This document shows positions 8,825-15,789 of a stretch of DNA of 64,000 nt, in pieces. Position numbers and translations under genes: made by a program. Below the pieces are notes generated by a model, which did no database searches, was not told the origin of the DNA, and was given only the letters and a program-made list of their open reading frames with translations. This DNA comes from Bacteroides cellulosilyticus (GTDB lineage: Bacteria > Bacteroidota > Bacteroidia > Bacteroidales > Bacteroidaceae): NCBI RefSeq assembly GCF_020091405.1, contig NZ_CP081903.1, positions 1,426,001 to 1,490,000 on the forward strand, read 5' to 3'. Each line of letters opens with the position of its first letter. Positions within the stretch are counted from its first letter, which is position 1.

Positions 8825-10642
8825 TTACTTTTTCAACGAATTACAGATACGTGTATTTATTTCTTTAGCACGCTTTTCATCCAGCTTAATAACCTTACGG
8901 TCATAGGTCATCAGGCCATTCACTTCCACCTCCACGTCAGTAGTCTGTGTATAGACAGCTGCGGAGAATCCTCTGTCTACCATCTTATACAGCATATCGG
9001 CATACTTCACATATTCATCCGTAGCTTCCTTGGAAGAATTAAACTGAACATAACCCCAGTTGCGGTTCGGCTCCCAGATATGATCCTTTAGAACAAGACC
9101 GATACCACCGTATTCACCCAGGACAGTTGCACGCTGGGCATCATACAAGTACATCTCAGGTGCCGGATAATTATGCAGATCAAGCATATCACCACAAGTA
9201 TAATGGTTACCACCACTTGCCGGATTCACCAAACGGGTTGGATCATATTGTTTCGTCCATTCAGCAATTTCAACGGTCTTAAACTGCCCCCAAGCCTCAT
9301 TAAATGGCACCCAGGTACCAATGCAAGGATAAGAATACAGACAGTCCATTATTTCTTTCCATTCTTTGCGATAATAAGCTTCTGATTCGGCTGAACGCTT
9401 CATTTCCGTACCGTCAAAGTACTTCCGGTTCTGCCATTGCGGACCACGGTCACCACTCGGCATGTCTTGCCACACAATAATTCCAAGCTGGTCGCAATGC
9501 GTATACCAACGGGCAGGCTCTACTTTAATATGTTTACGGATCATATTATAACCGAAATCTTTTGTCTTCTGAATGTCGTACAGTAAAGCTTCATCCGTAG
9601 GAGCCGTATACAAACCATCAGGCCACCAACCTTGATCAAGCGGGCCAAACTGGAACAGCGCTTCATTATTCAGTTCCAAACGTACGATACCATTGGCATC
9701 CCTGCGAGTGGAATATTTACGCATGGCCGCATAGCTATCCACCTTATCTACAATCTTATTCCCCTCTTTTAAAGTAACTTTCAAAGTATAGAGAAAAGGA
9801 GAATCAGGGCTCCACAGTTTTGCATTTTCAGGCATCTCCACTTCTACAGGTTCTCCATTAATACTCTTACCGGCAGCAATTAATTGATTACCATCATACA
9901 CATTCACCTCAACGAAATCTGATGTGCTGTTGGCGTTCAGTTCAGCTTTTACCGTTAACAGATGACGGTCAATATCAGGAGTAATACGAAGATTTTCAAT
10001 ATGTTTACCAGCAACAGGTTCCAGCCATACAGTTTGCCAGATACCAGTAACAGGAGTGTACCAGATACCTTCCGGCCTGCTGACTTGCTTACCACGTGGT
10101 TGAGGGCCTCTGTCCGTAGGGTCCCAAACCTTTACAACCAGGCGGTTGCTGCCTTTAGCCAATAAGGCAGGAGTTATATCAAAGGAGAATGGAGTAAATC
10201 CTCCGGTATGACTCCCAACCTTAATATCGTTCACCCATACATCGGTTTTCCAGTCAACGGCACCAAAATGTAGCAAAACCTGTTTTCCTCTCCAGGCTGA
10301 AGGTATCTCAAAGCTCCGTTGATAGATTACTTCCTGATTTTCGTTCACTCTCCTTCCTACTCCGGACAAAGACGATTCTACAGCAAAAGGTACGAGAATT
10401 TGGCCTTCAAAATCCGTTGGAATGCGTCCACCTTTATCAATAATAGCATAATCCCACAAACCATTCAGATTTTTCCAGTCATTACGCTGCATGATGGGCC
10501 TTGGATACTCGGGCAATACATCGGAAGGATTGATCTGTTCTGCCCACTTTGTCTTTATTCTATCTCCGGCCGGTTTCCATTGAGCCGAACTCTCCAAAAT
10601 AAAAAACGTTACTAAAAATAACGAGATGAATAATTTTTTCAT
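8825..10642 (-). CDS. Secreted glycoside hydrolase family 2 enzyme
   Basis: The 605-residue protein has a signal peptide (1-20). A sugar-binding jelly roll (about 45-215), an Ig-like domain (216-325) and a TIM barrel follow. The acid/base is Glu449 in VPFNEAWGQ and the nucleophile is Glu510 in VLGEYGG, both in typical GH2 context. It lacks the long C-terminal domains of LacZ, so it is a short GH2 of the beta-galactosidase/glucuronidase/mannosidase group. Specificity cannot be told by eye. It heads the transcription unit containing the HTCS and may release the sugar that the oxidoreductases act on. Confidence 0.9.
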   Translation of the reverse strand: MKKLFISLFLVTFFILESSAQWKPAGDRIKTKWAEQINPSDVLPEYPRPIMQRNDWKNLNGLWDYAIIDKGGRIPTDFEGQILVPFAVESSLSGVGRRVNENQEVIYQRSFEIPSAWRGKQVLLHFGAVDWKTDVWVNDIKVGSHTGGFTPFSFDITPALLAKGSNRLVVKVWDPTDRGPQPRGKQVSRPEGIWYTPVTGIWQTVWLEPVAGKHIENLRITPDIDRHLLTVKAELNANSTSDFVEVNVYDGNQLIAAGKSINGEPVEVEMPENAKLWSPDSPFLYTLKVTLKEGNKIVDKVDSYAAMRKYSTRRDANGIVRLELNNEALFQFGPLDQGWWPDGLYTAPTDEALLYDIQKTKDFGYNMIRKHIKVEPARWYTHCDQLGIIVWQDMPSGDRGPQWQNRKYFDGTEMKRSAESEAYYRKEWKEIMDCLYSYPCIGTWVPFNEAWGQFKTVEIAEWTKQYDPTRLVNPASGGNHYTCGDMLDLHNYPAPEMYLYDAQRATVLGEYGGIGLVLKDHIWEPNRNWGYVQFNSSKEATDEYVKYADMLYKMVDRGFSAAVYTQTTDVEVEVNGLMTYDRKVIKLDEKRAKEINTRICNSLKK

Positions 10643-10671
10643 GGTATGTAACTCTATTTAATGTTTGGAAG

Positions 10672-10679
10672 CAAAGTTA
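10672..10679 (-). promoter_or_regulatory. Probable -7 promoter element of the GH2-HTCS unit
   Basis: The minus strand reads TAACTTTG, a good match to TAnnTTTG, 29 bp before the GH2 ATG at 10642. This gives a leader of about 20 nt. No convincing -33 element was seen. Confidence 0.5.
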
Positions 10680-10888
10680 GCTACAAATTCATTTTCTGAA
10701 TAACGCAATTGACTCAATAAATGCAATAATCTTTCCATTTATTCGCTAAGATAGAAAGATATATGGGAAAAACGCACTAATTGGCGAGATCAATAGCAAG
10801 AAATAAAGAAGATGGGAAATTATAGAAGAGTAATATAACAGCCAGAATCATGAGGAGGTTTCCGGTATAAAATGGATACTACATAAAA

Positions 10889-10976
10889 ACTTCTTGCTGA
10901 CAAATAGTTAATAGCTTGTCAGCAAGAAGTCGAGAGTCTGTTTACAAGAAGTTATCGCCTTGTAAAGTCCTTATTT
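10889..10976. repeat. 22-nt periodic intergenic array with a 15-bp inverted repeat
   Basis: Most of the structure in the 414-bp gap 10643-11056 is here. CAAGAAGT recurs exactly 22 nt apart (10923, 10945). A (T/C)TGT step recurs at 10916, 10938 and 10960. Arms ACTTCTTGCTGACAA (10889-10903) and TTGTCAGCAAGAAGT (10916-10930) form a perfect 15-bp stem with a 12-nt loop. A second stem pairs TTTACAAG (10941-10948) with CTTGTAAA (10959-10966). There is no T-run after the stems, so it is not a standard terminator. The unit resembles the array at 24160-24247. Confidence 0.65.
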
Positions 10977-11056
10977 CCAATAAATTCTAAACATCAAACC
11001 GATATACTTTCTTAGTAGTTACTTTTTAAAATTAATAATTGAAACTTCCTTGTCTG

Positions 11057-11512
11057 TCAGGTAATCTGCCGTTTCAAAGCATTTGCATATCCCTCGATAA
11101 TCAATTCCAGTCCATCCGTTAATTCTTGTGGTGAAATAACGATCTCCAATTTTCCTACCGTAGCATTTTCTGGTGTTTTTTTATTAGGGAAGCTGATCTG
11201 TAGCTCATCATTTATAACTTCTAGGGCAAATTCTGCCGTCACAGTAGCCTTTTCTATTTTAGAGGCTGTAACAGGTACCAATGTGATTAAAGGGACCTGA
11301 ACTGTTGTAGTAGTAACTGCTCCGGTATCATCCAAAGCAGGATATTCAAGTTGCACTATCTTCGGAACCAATGCCCCTTTATTTTTCCCCTCCCCGTCAA
11401 CAGGCTTTTCAAAATACTTATCCAGCAAGCCTTCATTCTTGTCCATCAGCGAGTCACTGGCACTTACAATGGCATGATGGATAGCCTCTACAAACAATTT
11501 AAAGCTAATCAT
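11057..11512 (-). CDS. DUF2589-like protein (short)
   Basis: A 151-residue protein. It opens with a helix (FVEAIHHAIVSASDSLM), followed by beta-strands including VPLITLVPVTASKIEKATV. This matches the '(L/V)PLLT(I/L)(L/V)P(I/L)NSLA(I/V)..(V/I)' strand of its two larger neighbours, the core of DUF2589 proteins. It lacks their 'VNVHAGQLPLPKGV' ending and closes with an amphipathic helix instead. The function of DUF2589 is not known to me. It is the last gene of the signalling cluster on this strand and probably forms a complex with the other two. Confidence 0.65.
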   Translation of the reverse strand: MISFKLFVEAIHHAIVSASDSLMDKNEGLLDKYFEKPVDGEGKNKGALVPKIVQLEYPALDDTGAVTTTTVQVPLITLVPVTASKIEKATVTAEFALEVINDELQISFPNKKTPENATVGKLEIVISPQELTDGLELIIEGYANALKRQIT

Positions 11513-11546
11513 ATCGATGAATTTTATGATTCGACACTATGCTATT

Positions 11547-11744
11547 TTACTTTTTCTGAGGTGCTATCTTTTTCAACTTTTCAAAGTTGTCGACTGCCTC
11601 ACTCACTACCGAGCGGCTTTCCGATGCTAACCCAATCGCCGCTTGACAGTTAGGGCATGAAAATTGTACGCCTTGGATTAACAAATGCAAATCAACGGGT
11701 ATTTGGGTCCTGCATACCGGACATGGGATATTTTGATCTATCAT
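11547..11744 (-). CDS. Small zinc-ribbon protein
   Basis: A 65-residue protein with CPVC at residues 8-11 and CPNC about 20 residues later, a four-cysteine zinc ribbon. A short charged helix (about 45-65) follows. It lies 4 bp after one DUF2589 gene and 34 bp before another, so it belongs to this operon. Zinc ribbons also open the AAA+ and FHA proteins and fill the 329-residue protein of this cluster. This suggests a shared docking or assembly role. Confidence 0.7.
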   Translation of the reverse strand: MIDQNIPCPVCRTQIPVDLHLLIQGVQFSCPNCQAAIGLASESRSVVSEAVDNFEKLKKIAPQKK

Positions 11745-11748
11745 ACTT

Positions 11749-12381
11749 CTATTCTTCTTTTTCCGACTGTTTATCTATTTTTTGTATGGGCTGTATCGAT
11801 TTCGTATACAAATCAAGTAAAGTCAATACTCCTTTAGGCAAAGGTAGTCTGCCCGCATGTATATTCACTTTAAGACGGCTTGACAAAGTACTATCATATT
11901 GTTCACGGAAGTTTTTCTTATATTCCTGTTTGGCTGGAGCAATTCTTCCATTCAGAACCGCCTTCTTCTCTACAAGTTGCACATCCGCATTCACTTTCGA
12001 TTTATAATCATAAGAACCCACCGATGTGATTTCCAGATCAAAATCCACATTGATCTTATCAATTGCAAGAGAATTTAAAGGCAGTAAACACAGTAAAGGA
12101 ACCTGGAAAGCCATTTTGTTGATAGAGATGTATCCCGGATCAGTCGGTTGTTTCGTATGATCAACAACCGGCTGAGTCAGCACCATCTCTATCATAAGAG
12201 GTTGTCGCAAGTCACTTCCCTCCTCTTTTGTGAAGCAATAATCAAGCAAGAATTGAGCCTGCCCGGTTAGCATCATAACATTGGCTTTCGAGGCCGCCAC
12301 CAAAGGTGCGCCAATGATGGATTCAATGTTAAGCTCTGCCCCAAATTGAGGTTTGAATGTAACTTGCTCGTTTTCAGACAT
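11749..12381 (-). CDS. DUF2589 protein
   Basis: A 210-residue soluble protein. The N-terminal segment IESIIGAPLVAASKANVMML is the typical DUF2589 opening. Then come PLMIEMVLTQPVV, VPLLCLLPLNSLAIDKI and a final VNIHAGRLPLPKGVLTLLD. It aligns along its length with the neighbour at 12465-13256 but lacks that protein's glycine-rich tail. No signal peptide, membrane helix or catalytic motif is seen. The pair probably arose by duplication. Confidence 0.75.
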   Translation of the reverse strand: MSENEQVTFKPQFGAELNIESIIGAPLVAASKANVMMLTGQAQFLLDYCFTKEEGSDLRQPLMIEMVLTQPVVDHTKQPTDPGYISINKMAFQVPLLCLLPLNSLAIDKINVDFDLEITSVGSYDYKSKVNADVQLVEKKAVLNGRIAPAKQEYKKNFREQYDSTLSSRLKVNIHAGRLPLPKGVLTLLDLYTKSIQPIQKIDKQSEKEE

Positions 12382-12464
12382 AATTGTTTATTTCGACTTA
12401 ATATTAAATTTCCCTGATAATTCTACATATTAAGTTTATCACCAATATTTACTTATTTTGGTTC

Positions 12465-13256
12465 TTAACCTCCAGTTCCTCCATTAGCTCCAGTTCCTCC
12501 ATTAGTTCCAGCCCCTCCATTAGCTCCAGCTCCTCCATTAGCTCCAGTTCCTCCATTAGTTCCAGCCCCTCCATTAGCTCCAGCTCCTCCATTAGCTCCT
12601 TCACCTTTTGCAGGGGTCAATTCTATAGGCTGAATTGCTTGTGCAAATGCTTCGATAATAGTGTTTACTCCTTTAGGAAGTGGCAATTGGCCTGCATGTA
12701 CATTAACCGTATACTTGGCAGAATTACTCTTCTCATAATGTGTATCATGGGTCGAAGAATCTTTTGAAGAATAACTGGCCGAACCTTTAATAGTTGTACT
12801 TAGCAGCCCCCAGCCTATTTTAGTTTCAAAACTACCTTCACCTGCACTCTCAGATGATTTTGCTTCATTATTGTCTTCAGAGAAACTTGATTTTACTTCC
12901 ATTTCAAAGTTTATATCCACGGTTTCGACAGCTAATGAATTGATTGGCAAGATTGTCAATAAAGGCAGACTAAATTTAGTACTGGCTTGAGGAATCCCTT
13001 TAGTAGTATCCATACCCGGAGTTATAACACTTCTGGTTAATACCATATCAATCATGATAGGCTCATACTGGGTCGGAATTTCGTTCCCATCTTTATCCTT
13101 CTTCTTCATGTTGAAACAAGTATCCAACATAAACCTTGTTTGCGTAAGAGCCATTGAAGAATTCGCCTTAGCGGCTGCATTCAAAGGACCTCCGATTAAG
13201 CTTTCCATTGGCAGCCCGGAGAATTGCTGCGACATCGATAATAAATTTGTATCCAT
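12465..13256 (-). CDS. DUF2589 protein with a Gly/Asn repeat tail
   Basis: A 263-residue protein. DUF2589 features: LPMESLIGGPLNAAAKAN near residue 15, EPIMIDMVLTRSVI, FSLPLLTILPINSLAVETV, and VNVHAGQLPLPKGVNTIIEA. Between them is a Ser-rich insert (about 135-185). The last 45 residues are seven hexapeptides of type G(A/T)NGG(A/T), a flexible low-complexity tail that may be elastic or adhesive. The tail is encoded by an 18-bp DNA repeat likely to vary in copy number. It lies in an operon with two further DUF2589 genes. Confidence 0.75.
   Translation of the reverse strand: MDTNLLSMSQQFSGLPMESLIGGPLNAAAKANSSMALTQTRFMLDTCFNMKKKDKDGNEIPTQYEPIMIDMVLTRSVITPGMDTTKGIPQASTKFSLPLLTILPINSLAVETVDINFEMEVKSSFSEDNNEAKSSESAGEGSFETKIGWGLLSTTIKGSASYSSKDSSTHDTHYEKSNSAKYTVNVHAGQLPLPKGVNTIIEAFAQAIQPIELTPAKGEGANGGAGANGGAGTNGGTGANGGAGANGGAGTNGGTGANGGTGG
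12468..12599. repeat. 18-bp in-frame tandem repeat (54-bp higher unit)
   Basis: About seven copies of an 18-bp unit with core CTCCATTAG encode the G(A/T)NGG(A/T) tail of the DUF2589 protein. Copies alternate in a two-plus-one pattern that repeats every 54 bp. Changes between copies are mostly Ala/Thr codon switches. Because units are multiples of three, slippage would change tail length without breaking the frame. Confidence 0.85.
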
Positions 13257-13288
13257 AATAATGCGTTTTGAAGAAGTTATTAAATATG

Positions 13289-13411
13289 TTAACTAAAACT
13301 CAGAAGTCTCTTAATCCATCTTTTTATGCACTCGAATAAACGAACAAAAAATCCTTTTTTCCTCTTAGGCTTTTCCGCCGGATAAAAACTAATAGTAATG
13401 CGTTCACCCAT
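13289..13411 (-). CDS. Possible 40-residue basic peptide, first gene of the DUF2589 unit
   Basis: An ATG at 13411 opens a 40-codon frame ending in TAA at 13289. The peptide begins MGERITISFYPAEKPKRKKG and ends in a basic amphipathic helix (FECIKRWIKRLLSF). It lies 32 bp upstream of the DUF2589 gene on the same strand. A TAACTTTG promoter element sits 34 bp before its start, and the purine-rich GAAAGAC precedes the ATG. The charge pattern looks selected rather than random. I do not recognise the family. It could be a membrane-active or regulatory peptide. Confidence 0.45.
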   Translation of the reverse strand: MGERITISFYPAEKPKRKKGFFVRLFECIKRWIKRLLSFS

Positions 13412-13444
13412 ATGTCTTTCACACTTACCCCAATTAGTAATGTG

Positions 13445-13452
13445 ACAAAGTT
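13445..13452 (-). promoter_or_regulatory. Probable -7 promoter element of the DUF2589 operon
   Basis: The minus strand reads TAACTTTG, matching TAnnTTTG. It places a start site about 25 nt before the 40-codon gene. It suggests the DUF2589 genes have their own promoter, separate from the kinase/AAA+ unit. No clear -33 element was seen. Confidence 0.5.
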
Positions 13453-13560
13453 AGTGACATAAAAGCAAAAAAAAGAACATAAGTGATAACAACTAATTTT
13501 CACAACTAGTTACTTATCAACCACTTACAAAGAGAAGTAATAACAATTTCAAAAAGCAGG

Positions 13561-14142
13561 CTAATTAGCAACCTTTAATTTTATCCGATGCCTCCTTTGA
13601 GCCACAATTTGCTTATTGACATTCCCAAAGCAGAGAGCAATGGTAAAATCATCTAATCCACAAATTGAGAGGCATGAAAATAGACAATCGTCTTCTGTAT
13701 ATTTAGGATAGGTTTGGTGCAGATACTCTATATAGTCCTTGTATATCTCTACAACAGTAGAACGCAGTTTCTTCTGTTCATCTTCCAATAAAATGCGTAA
13801 GTCCTGTTTATTTTTAGTTTTGTCTTGACGGCTAAGCCGTTCTATTGTTTTATAAATGGATGTCTCTTTAAAGATCACATTGCATAATTGTGCCTTTTCA
13901 TCGGCCAATTTTCTGATTTCACTTTCTTTCTGAGAAAGCAGTTTTTGAGTTTCTTCTTGCTTATCCCTCAATAAAGAAATATAATACTCAGTCTCTACCG
14001 CATGCACTTCCAATAAAGCCTGGTCATACTTGTGCTCCTGTTCGAGATACTTCTTCCGCTGCTTGGTCCGTTGAATATACCAGACCAGAAAAAGAATCAC
14101 GAGTAAACAGAAAACGATCAGATAGATAAATGGAAACTGCAT
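13561..14142 (-). CDS. Membrane-anchored coiled-coil protein with a LuxR-like C-terminal HTH
   Basis: A 193-residue protein. One transmembrane helix (about 5-25) is followed by a long charged coiled coil (about 30-130). A C-terminal domain reads YTEDDCLFSCLSICGLDD, then FGNVNKQIVAQRRHRIKLKV. This layout matches the C-terminal half of Bacteroidetes membrane-tethered regulators, where a helix-turn-helix with an 'R.R(I/L)..K' end follows a coiled coil. The usual N-terminal TPR sensor is missing. It may sense through partners in the cluster and control its genes. Its own weak -7 element (TATTTTTG) is at 14189-14196. Confidence 0.6.
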   Translation of the reverse strand: MQFPFIYLIVFCLLVILFLVWYIQRTKQRKKYLEQEHKYDQALLEVHAVETEYYISLLRDKQEETQKLLSQKESEIRKLADEKAQLCNVIFKETSIYKTIERLSRQDKTKNKQDLRILLEDEQKKLRSTVVEIYKDYIEYLHQTYPKYTEDDCLFSCLSICGLDDFTIALCFGNVNKQIVAQRRHRIKLKVAN

Positions 14143-14272
14143 CTTCGCTCTTACTTTAAAATATTCGATTATTTGACAACAAAGGAAACAAAAATAAAAA
14201 GAAATAGCAATATATTTTTTTTAAATATCTGACTCATCAACCTATATCGTGCATTTGATCGGCTATCTCTTC

Positions 14273-15022
14273 CTATTCTATCACCCGCAGAAGCACAACA
14301 CTCACATTATCCCTGCCACCTGCCGCCTTTGCAGCTTCTGTCAAACTGATTGCAGTAGGTTCTCGCTGAAGGACTTCCTCAATCTGATCATCTGTAAGCA
14401 TATCACTCAAACCATCGGAACAAATCAAAAAGAGGTCTTCATCCAATAATTGGCCGGTTAATTCGGTGAAATCGGCAAAAGCTGATGTTCCGGCACCCAA
14501 AGAATTATAGATTACATTGGATGGAGTAGTCATATCTCCGGTCAGTTCCCGCATGGAGTGGTCCGACGAAAGTTGTTTCAGAATACCGCCACGATAACGA
14601 TACAGGCGGCTGTCTCCAATATTCACCATATAGATGCTCTCTTCATAACTGAACATACCTACAAAAGTGGTTCCCATTCCCTCGTATTGAGGAAGTTCAA
14701 CGCCCTTATTTGTTATCAGAGCATGAGTTTCATTCACCCAATTCTTTATCTCACCGGACAGTACTTCATGAGAAAGTCCACAAGGAAGATCGGTAATAAA
14801 ACGGTCGAATGCCTGGGTAGCCAACTCACTGGCAAACTCTCCACCTTCGTGTCCGCCCATACCATCCGCTACAAAAGCCGTAAAACGAGCTTGAGGAATG
14901 AGTTCAAACTTTTGTTCGTATGTTTCGTCACGATAAAGTCCTCCGTTGAAGAGTATCATATCTTCATTATTGGTACGTATGCACCCCATATCACTGGCAA
15001 GCTGACATTTCAATAATAACAT
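14273..15022 (-). CDS. PP2C-type Ser/Thr protein phosphatase
   Basis: A 249-residue protein with the full set of PPM motifs: RTNNED (16-21), VADGMGGHEGG with Asp53, NIGDSRLYRYRGG, ICSDGLSDML and GGRDNVSVVLL. These bind two metal ions and hydrolyse phospho-Ser/Thr. It is soluble with no extra domain, the usual length of a stand-alone bacterial PP2C. It lies 62 bp after the FHA gene in the kinase unit and most likely reverses the kinase encoded at 19135-22602. Confidence 0.93.
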   Translation of the reverse strand: MLLLKCQLASDMGCIRTNNEDMILFNGGLYRDETYEQKFELIPQARFTAFVADGMGGHEGGEFASELATQAFDRFITDLPCGLSHEVLSGEIKNWVNETHALITNKGVELPQYEGMGTTFVGMFSYEESIYMVNIGDSRLYRYRGGILKQLSSDHSMRELTGDMTTPSNVIYNSLGAGTSAFADFTELTGQLLDEDLFLICSDGLSDMLTDDQIEEVLQREPTAISLTEAAKAAGGRDNVSVVLLRVIE

Positions 15023-15084
15023 AAGGCAATTTTGCGATTTAATGATTACAACCTATGATTAAGATTGGCTCTATTCCATCGATT

Positions 15085-15759
15085 CTATTCAACCTTGAAA
15101 TCAAGATTGGCTATGCGAATGACATCTCCGATGTTAAACATAACAGGTACATTCGGCGAAAGACGGTTACCGTTTACAAACGTGCCATTGGTAGAATCCA
15201 GATCCACTATTTCCCATTGTCCGGATACATTCTTCTGTAAGCGGGCATGGGTACCGGAAACATATCCCTGAGAAGCAAATGCAGATACATAATCGCCCTT
15301 TCTGCGACCAATCACCACGCCATTTCCCAAACCTAAACGAATGCCTGCGGCAGAACAAACCAAACGTACAGGAAGTGGAACTGCGGATACTCCCGGACGC
15401 ATTGTCTTTTCAGGCTCAGAAGAAACCGGACTCACAGGAGAAGCCGAGGAATTCACAGAAGAAGTGGAAGGACACACAGGCGACACGACTTGGTTTGCAG
15501 ATGAAGGCGCGAAATTAGCAGCTCCGCCAGAAGCAGGTTGCCCTGCAGGAATCGGAGCAACCGATCGGTCCTTGGAACTGCTATCGCCTGCTGTAGCTTT
15601 AGCGGATACTAACGGCTGACCGCATTGCGTGCATCGCTTCCCCTTTCCAAACACATGGCATTGAGGGCAAATATACAGTTCAACACCACATTGATCGCAA
15701 TAGTAACTATCACTTTCTATTTCAACTCTGCACTTGGGGCAGTTGACTAATGTACTCAT
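15085..15759 (-). CDS. Zinc-ribbon / FHA-domain protein with a KTMRPG motif
   Basis: A 224-residue protein. Two zinc ribbons lie at 8-48 (CPKC, CDQC, CPQC, CTQC). A Ser/Pro-rich linker (55-115) is followed by EKTMRPG with Thr119, then an FHA domain (about 132-224). The FHA domain has the phospho-Thr-binding residues Gly151-Arg152, Ser168/His171 (SGTHARL) and DSTNGTFVNG. FHA domains bind phosphothreonine. The KTMRPG motif just before the domain matches the repeated KTLRPG motif of the kinase in this cluster. It could be a kinase target that folds onto its own FHA domain, as described for GarA-type proteins. Confidence 0.9.
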   Translation of the reverse strand: MSTLVNCPKCRVEIESDSYYCDQCGVELYICPQCHVFGKGKRCTQCGQPLVSAKATAGDSSSKDRSVAPIPAGQPASGGAANFAPSSANQVVSPVCPSTSSVNSSASPVSPVSSEPEKTMRPGVSAVPLPVRLVCSAAGIRLGLGNGVVIGRRKGDYVSAFASQGYVSGTHARLQKNVSGQWEIVDLDSTNGTFVNGNRLSPNVPVMFNIGDVIRIANLDFKVE

Positions 15760-15789
15760 TTCTTTAGTGATTAACGATTAGTGATTCAA

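Noticed and set aside
13289-13560. A stretch that might hold a tRNA or structured RNA
   Set aside because: No cloverleaf or T-loop motif was seen. The region is explained by a promoter element and the 40-codon frame.
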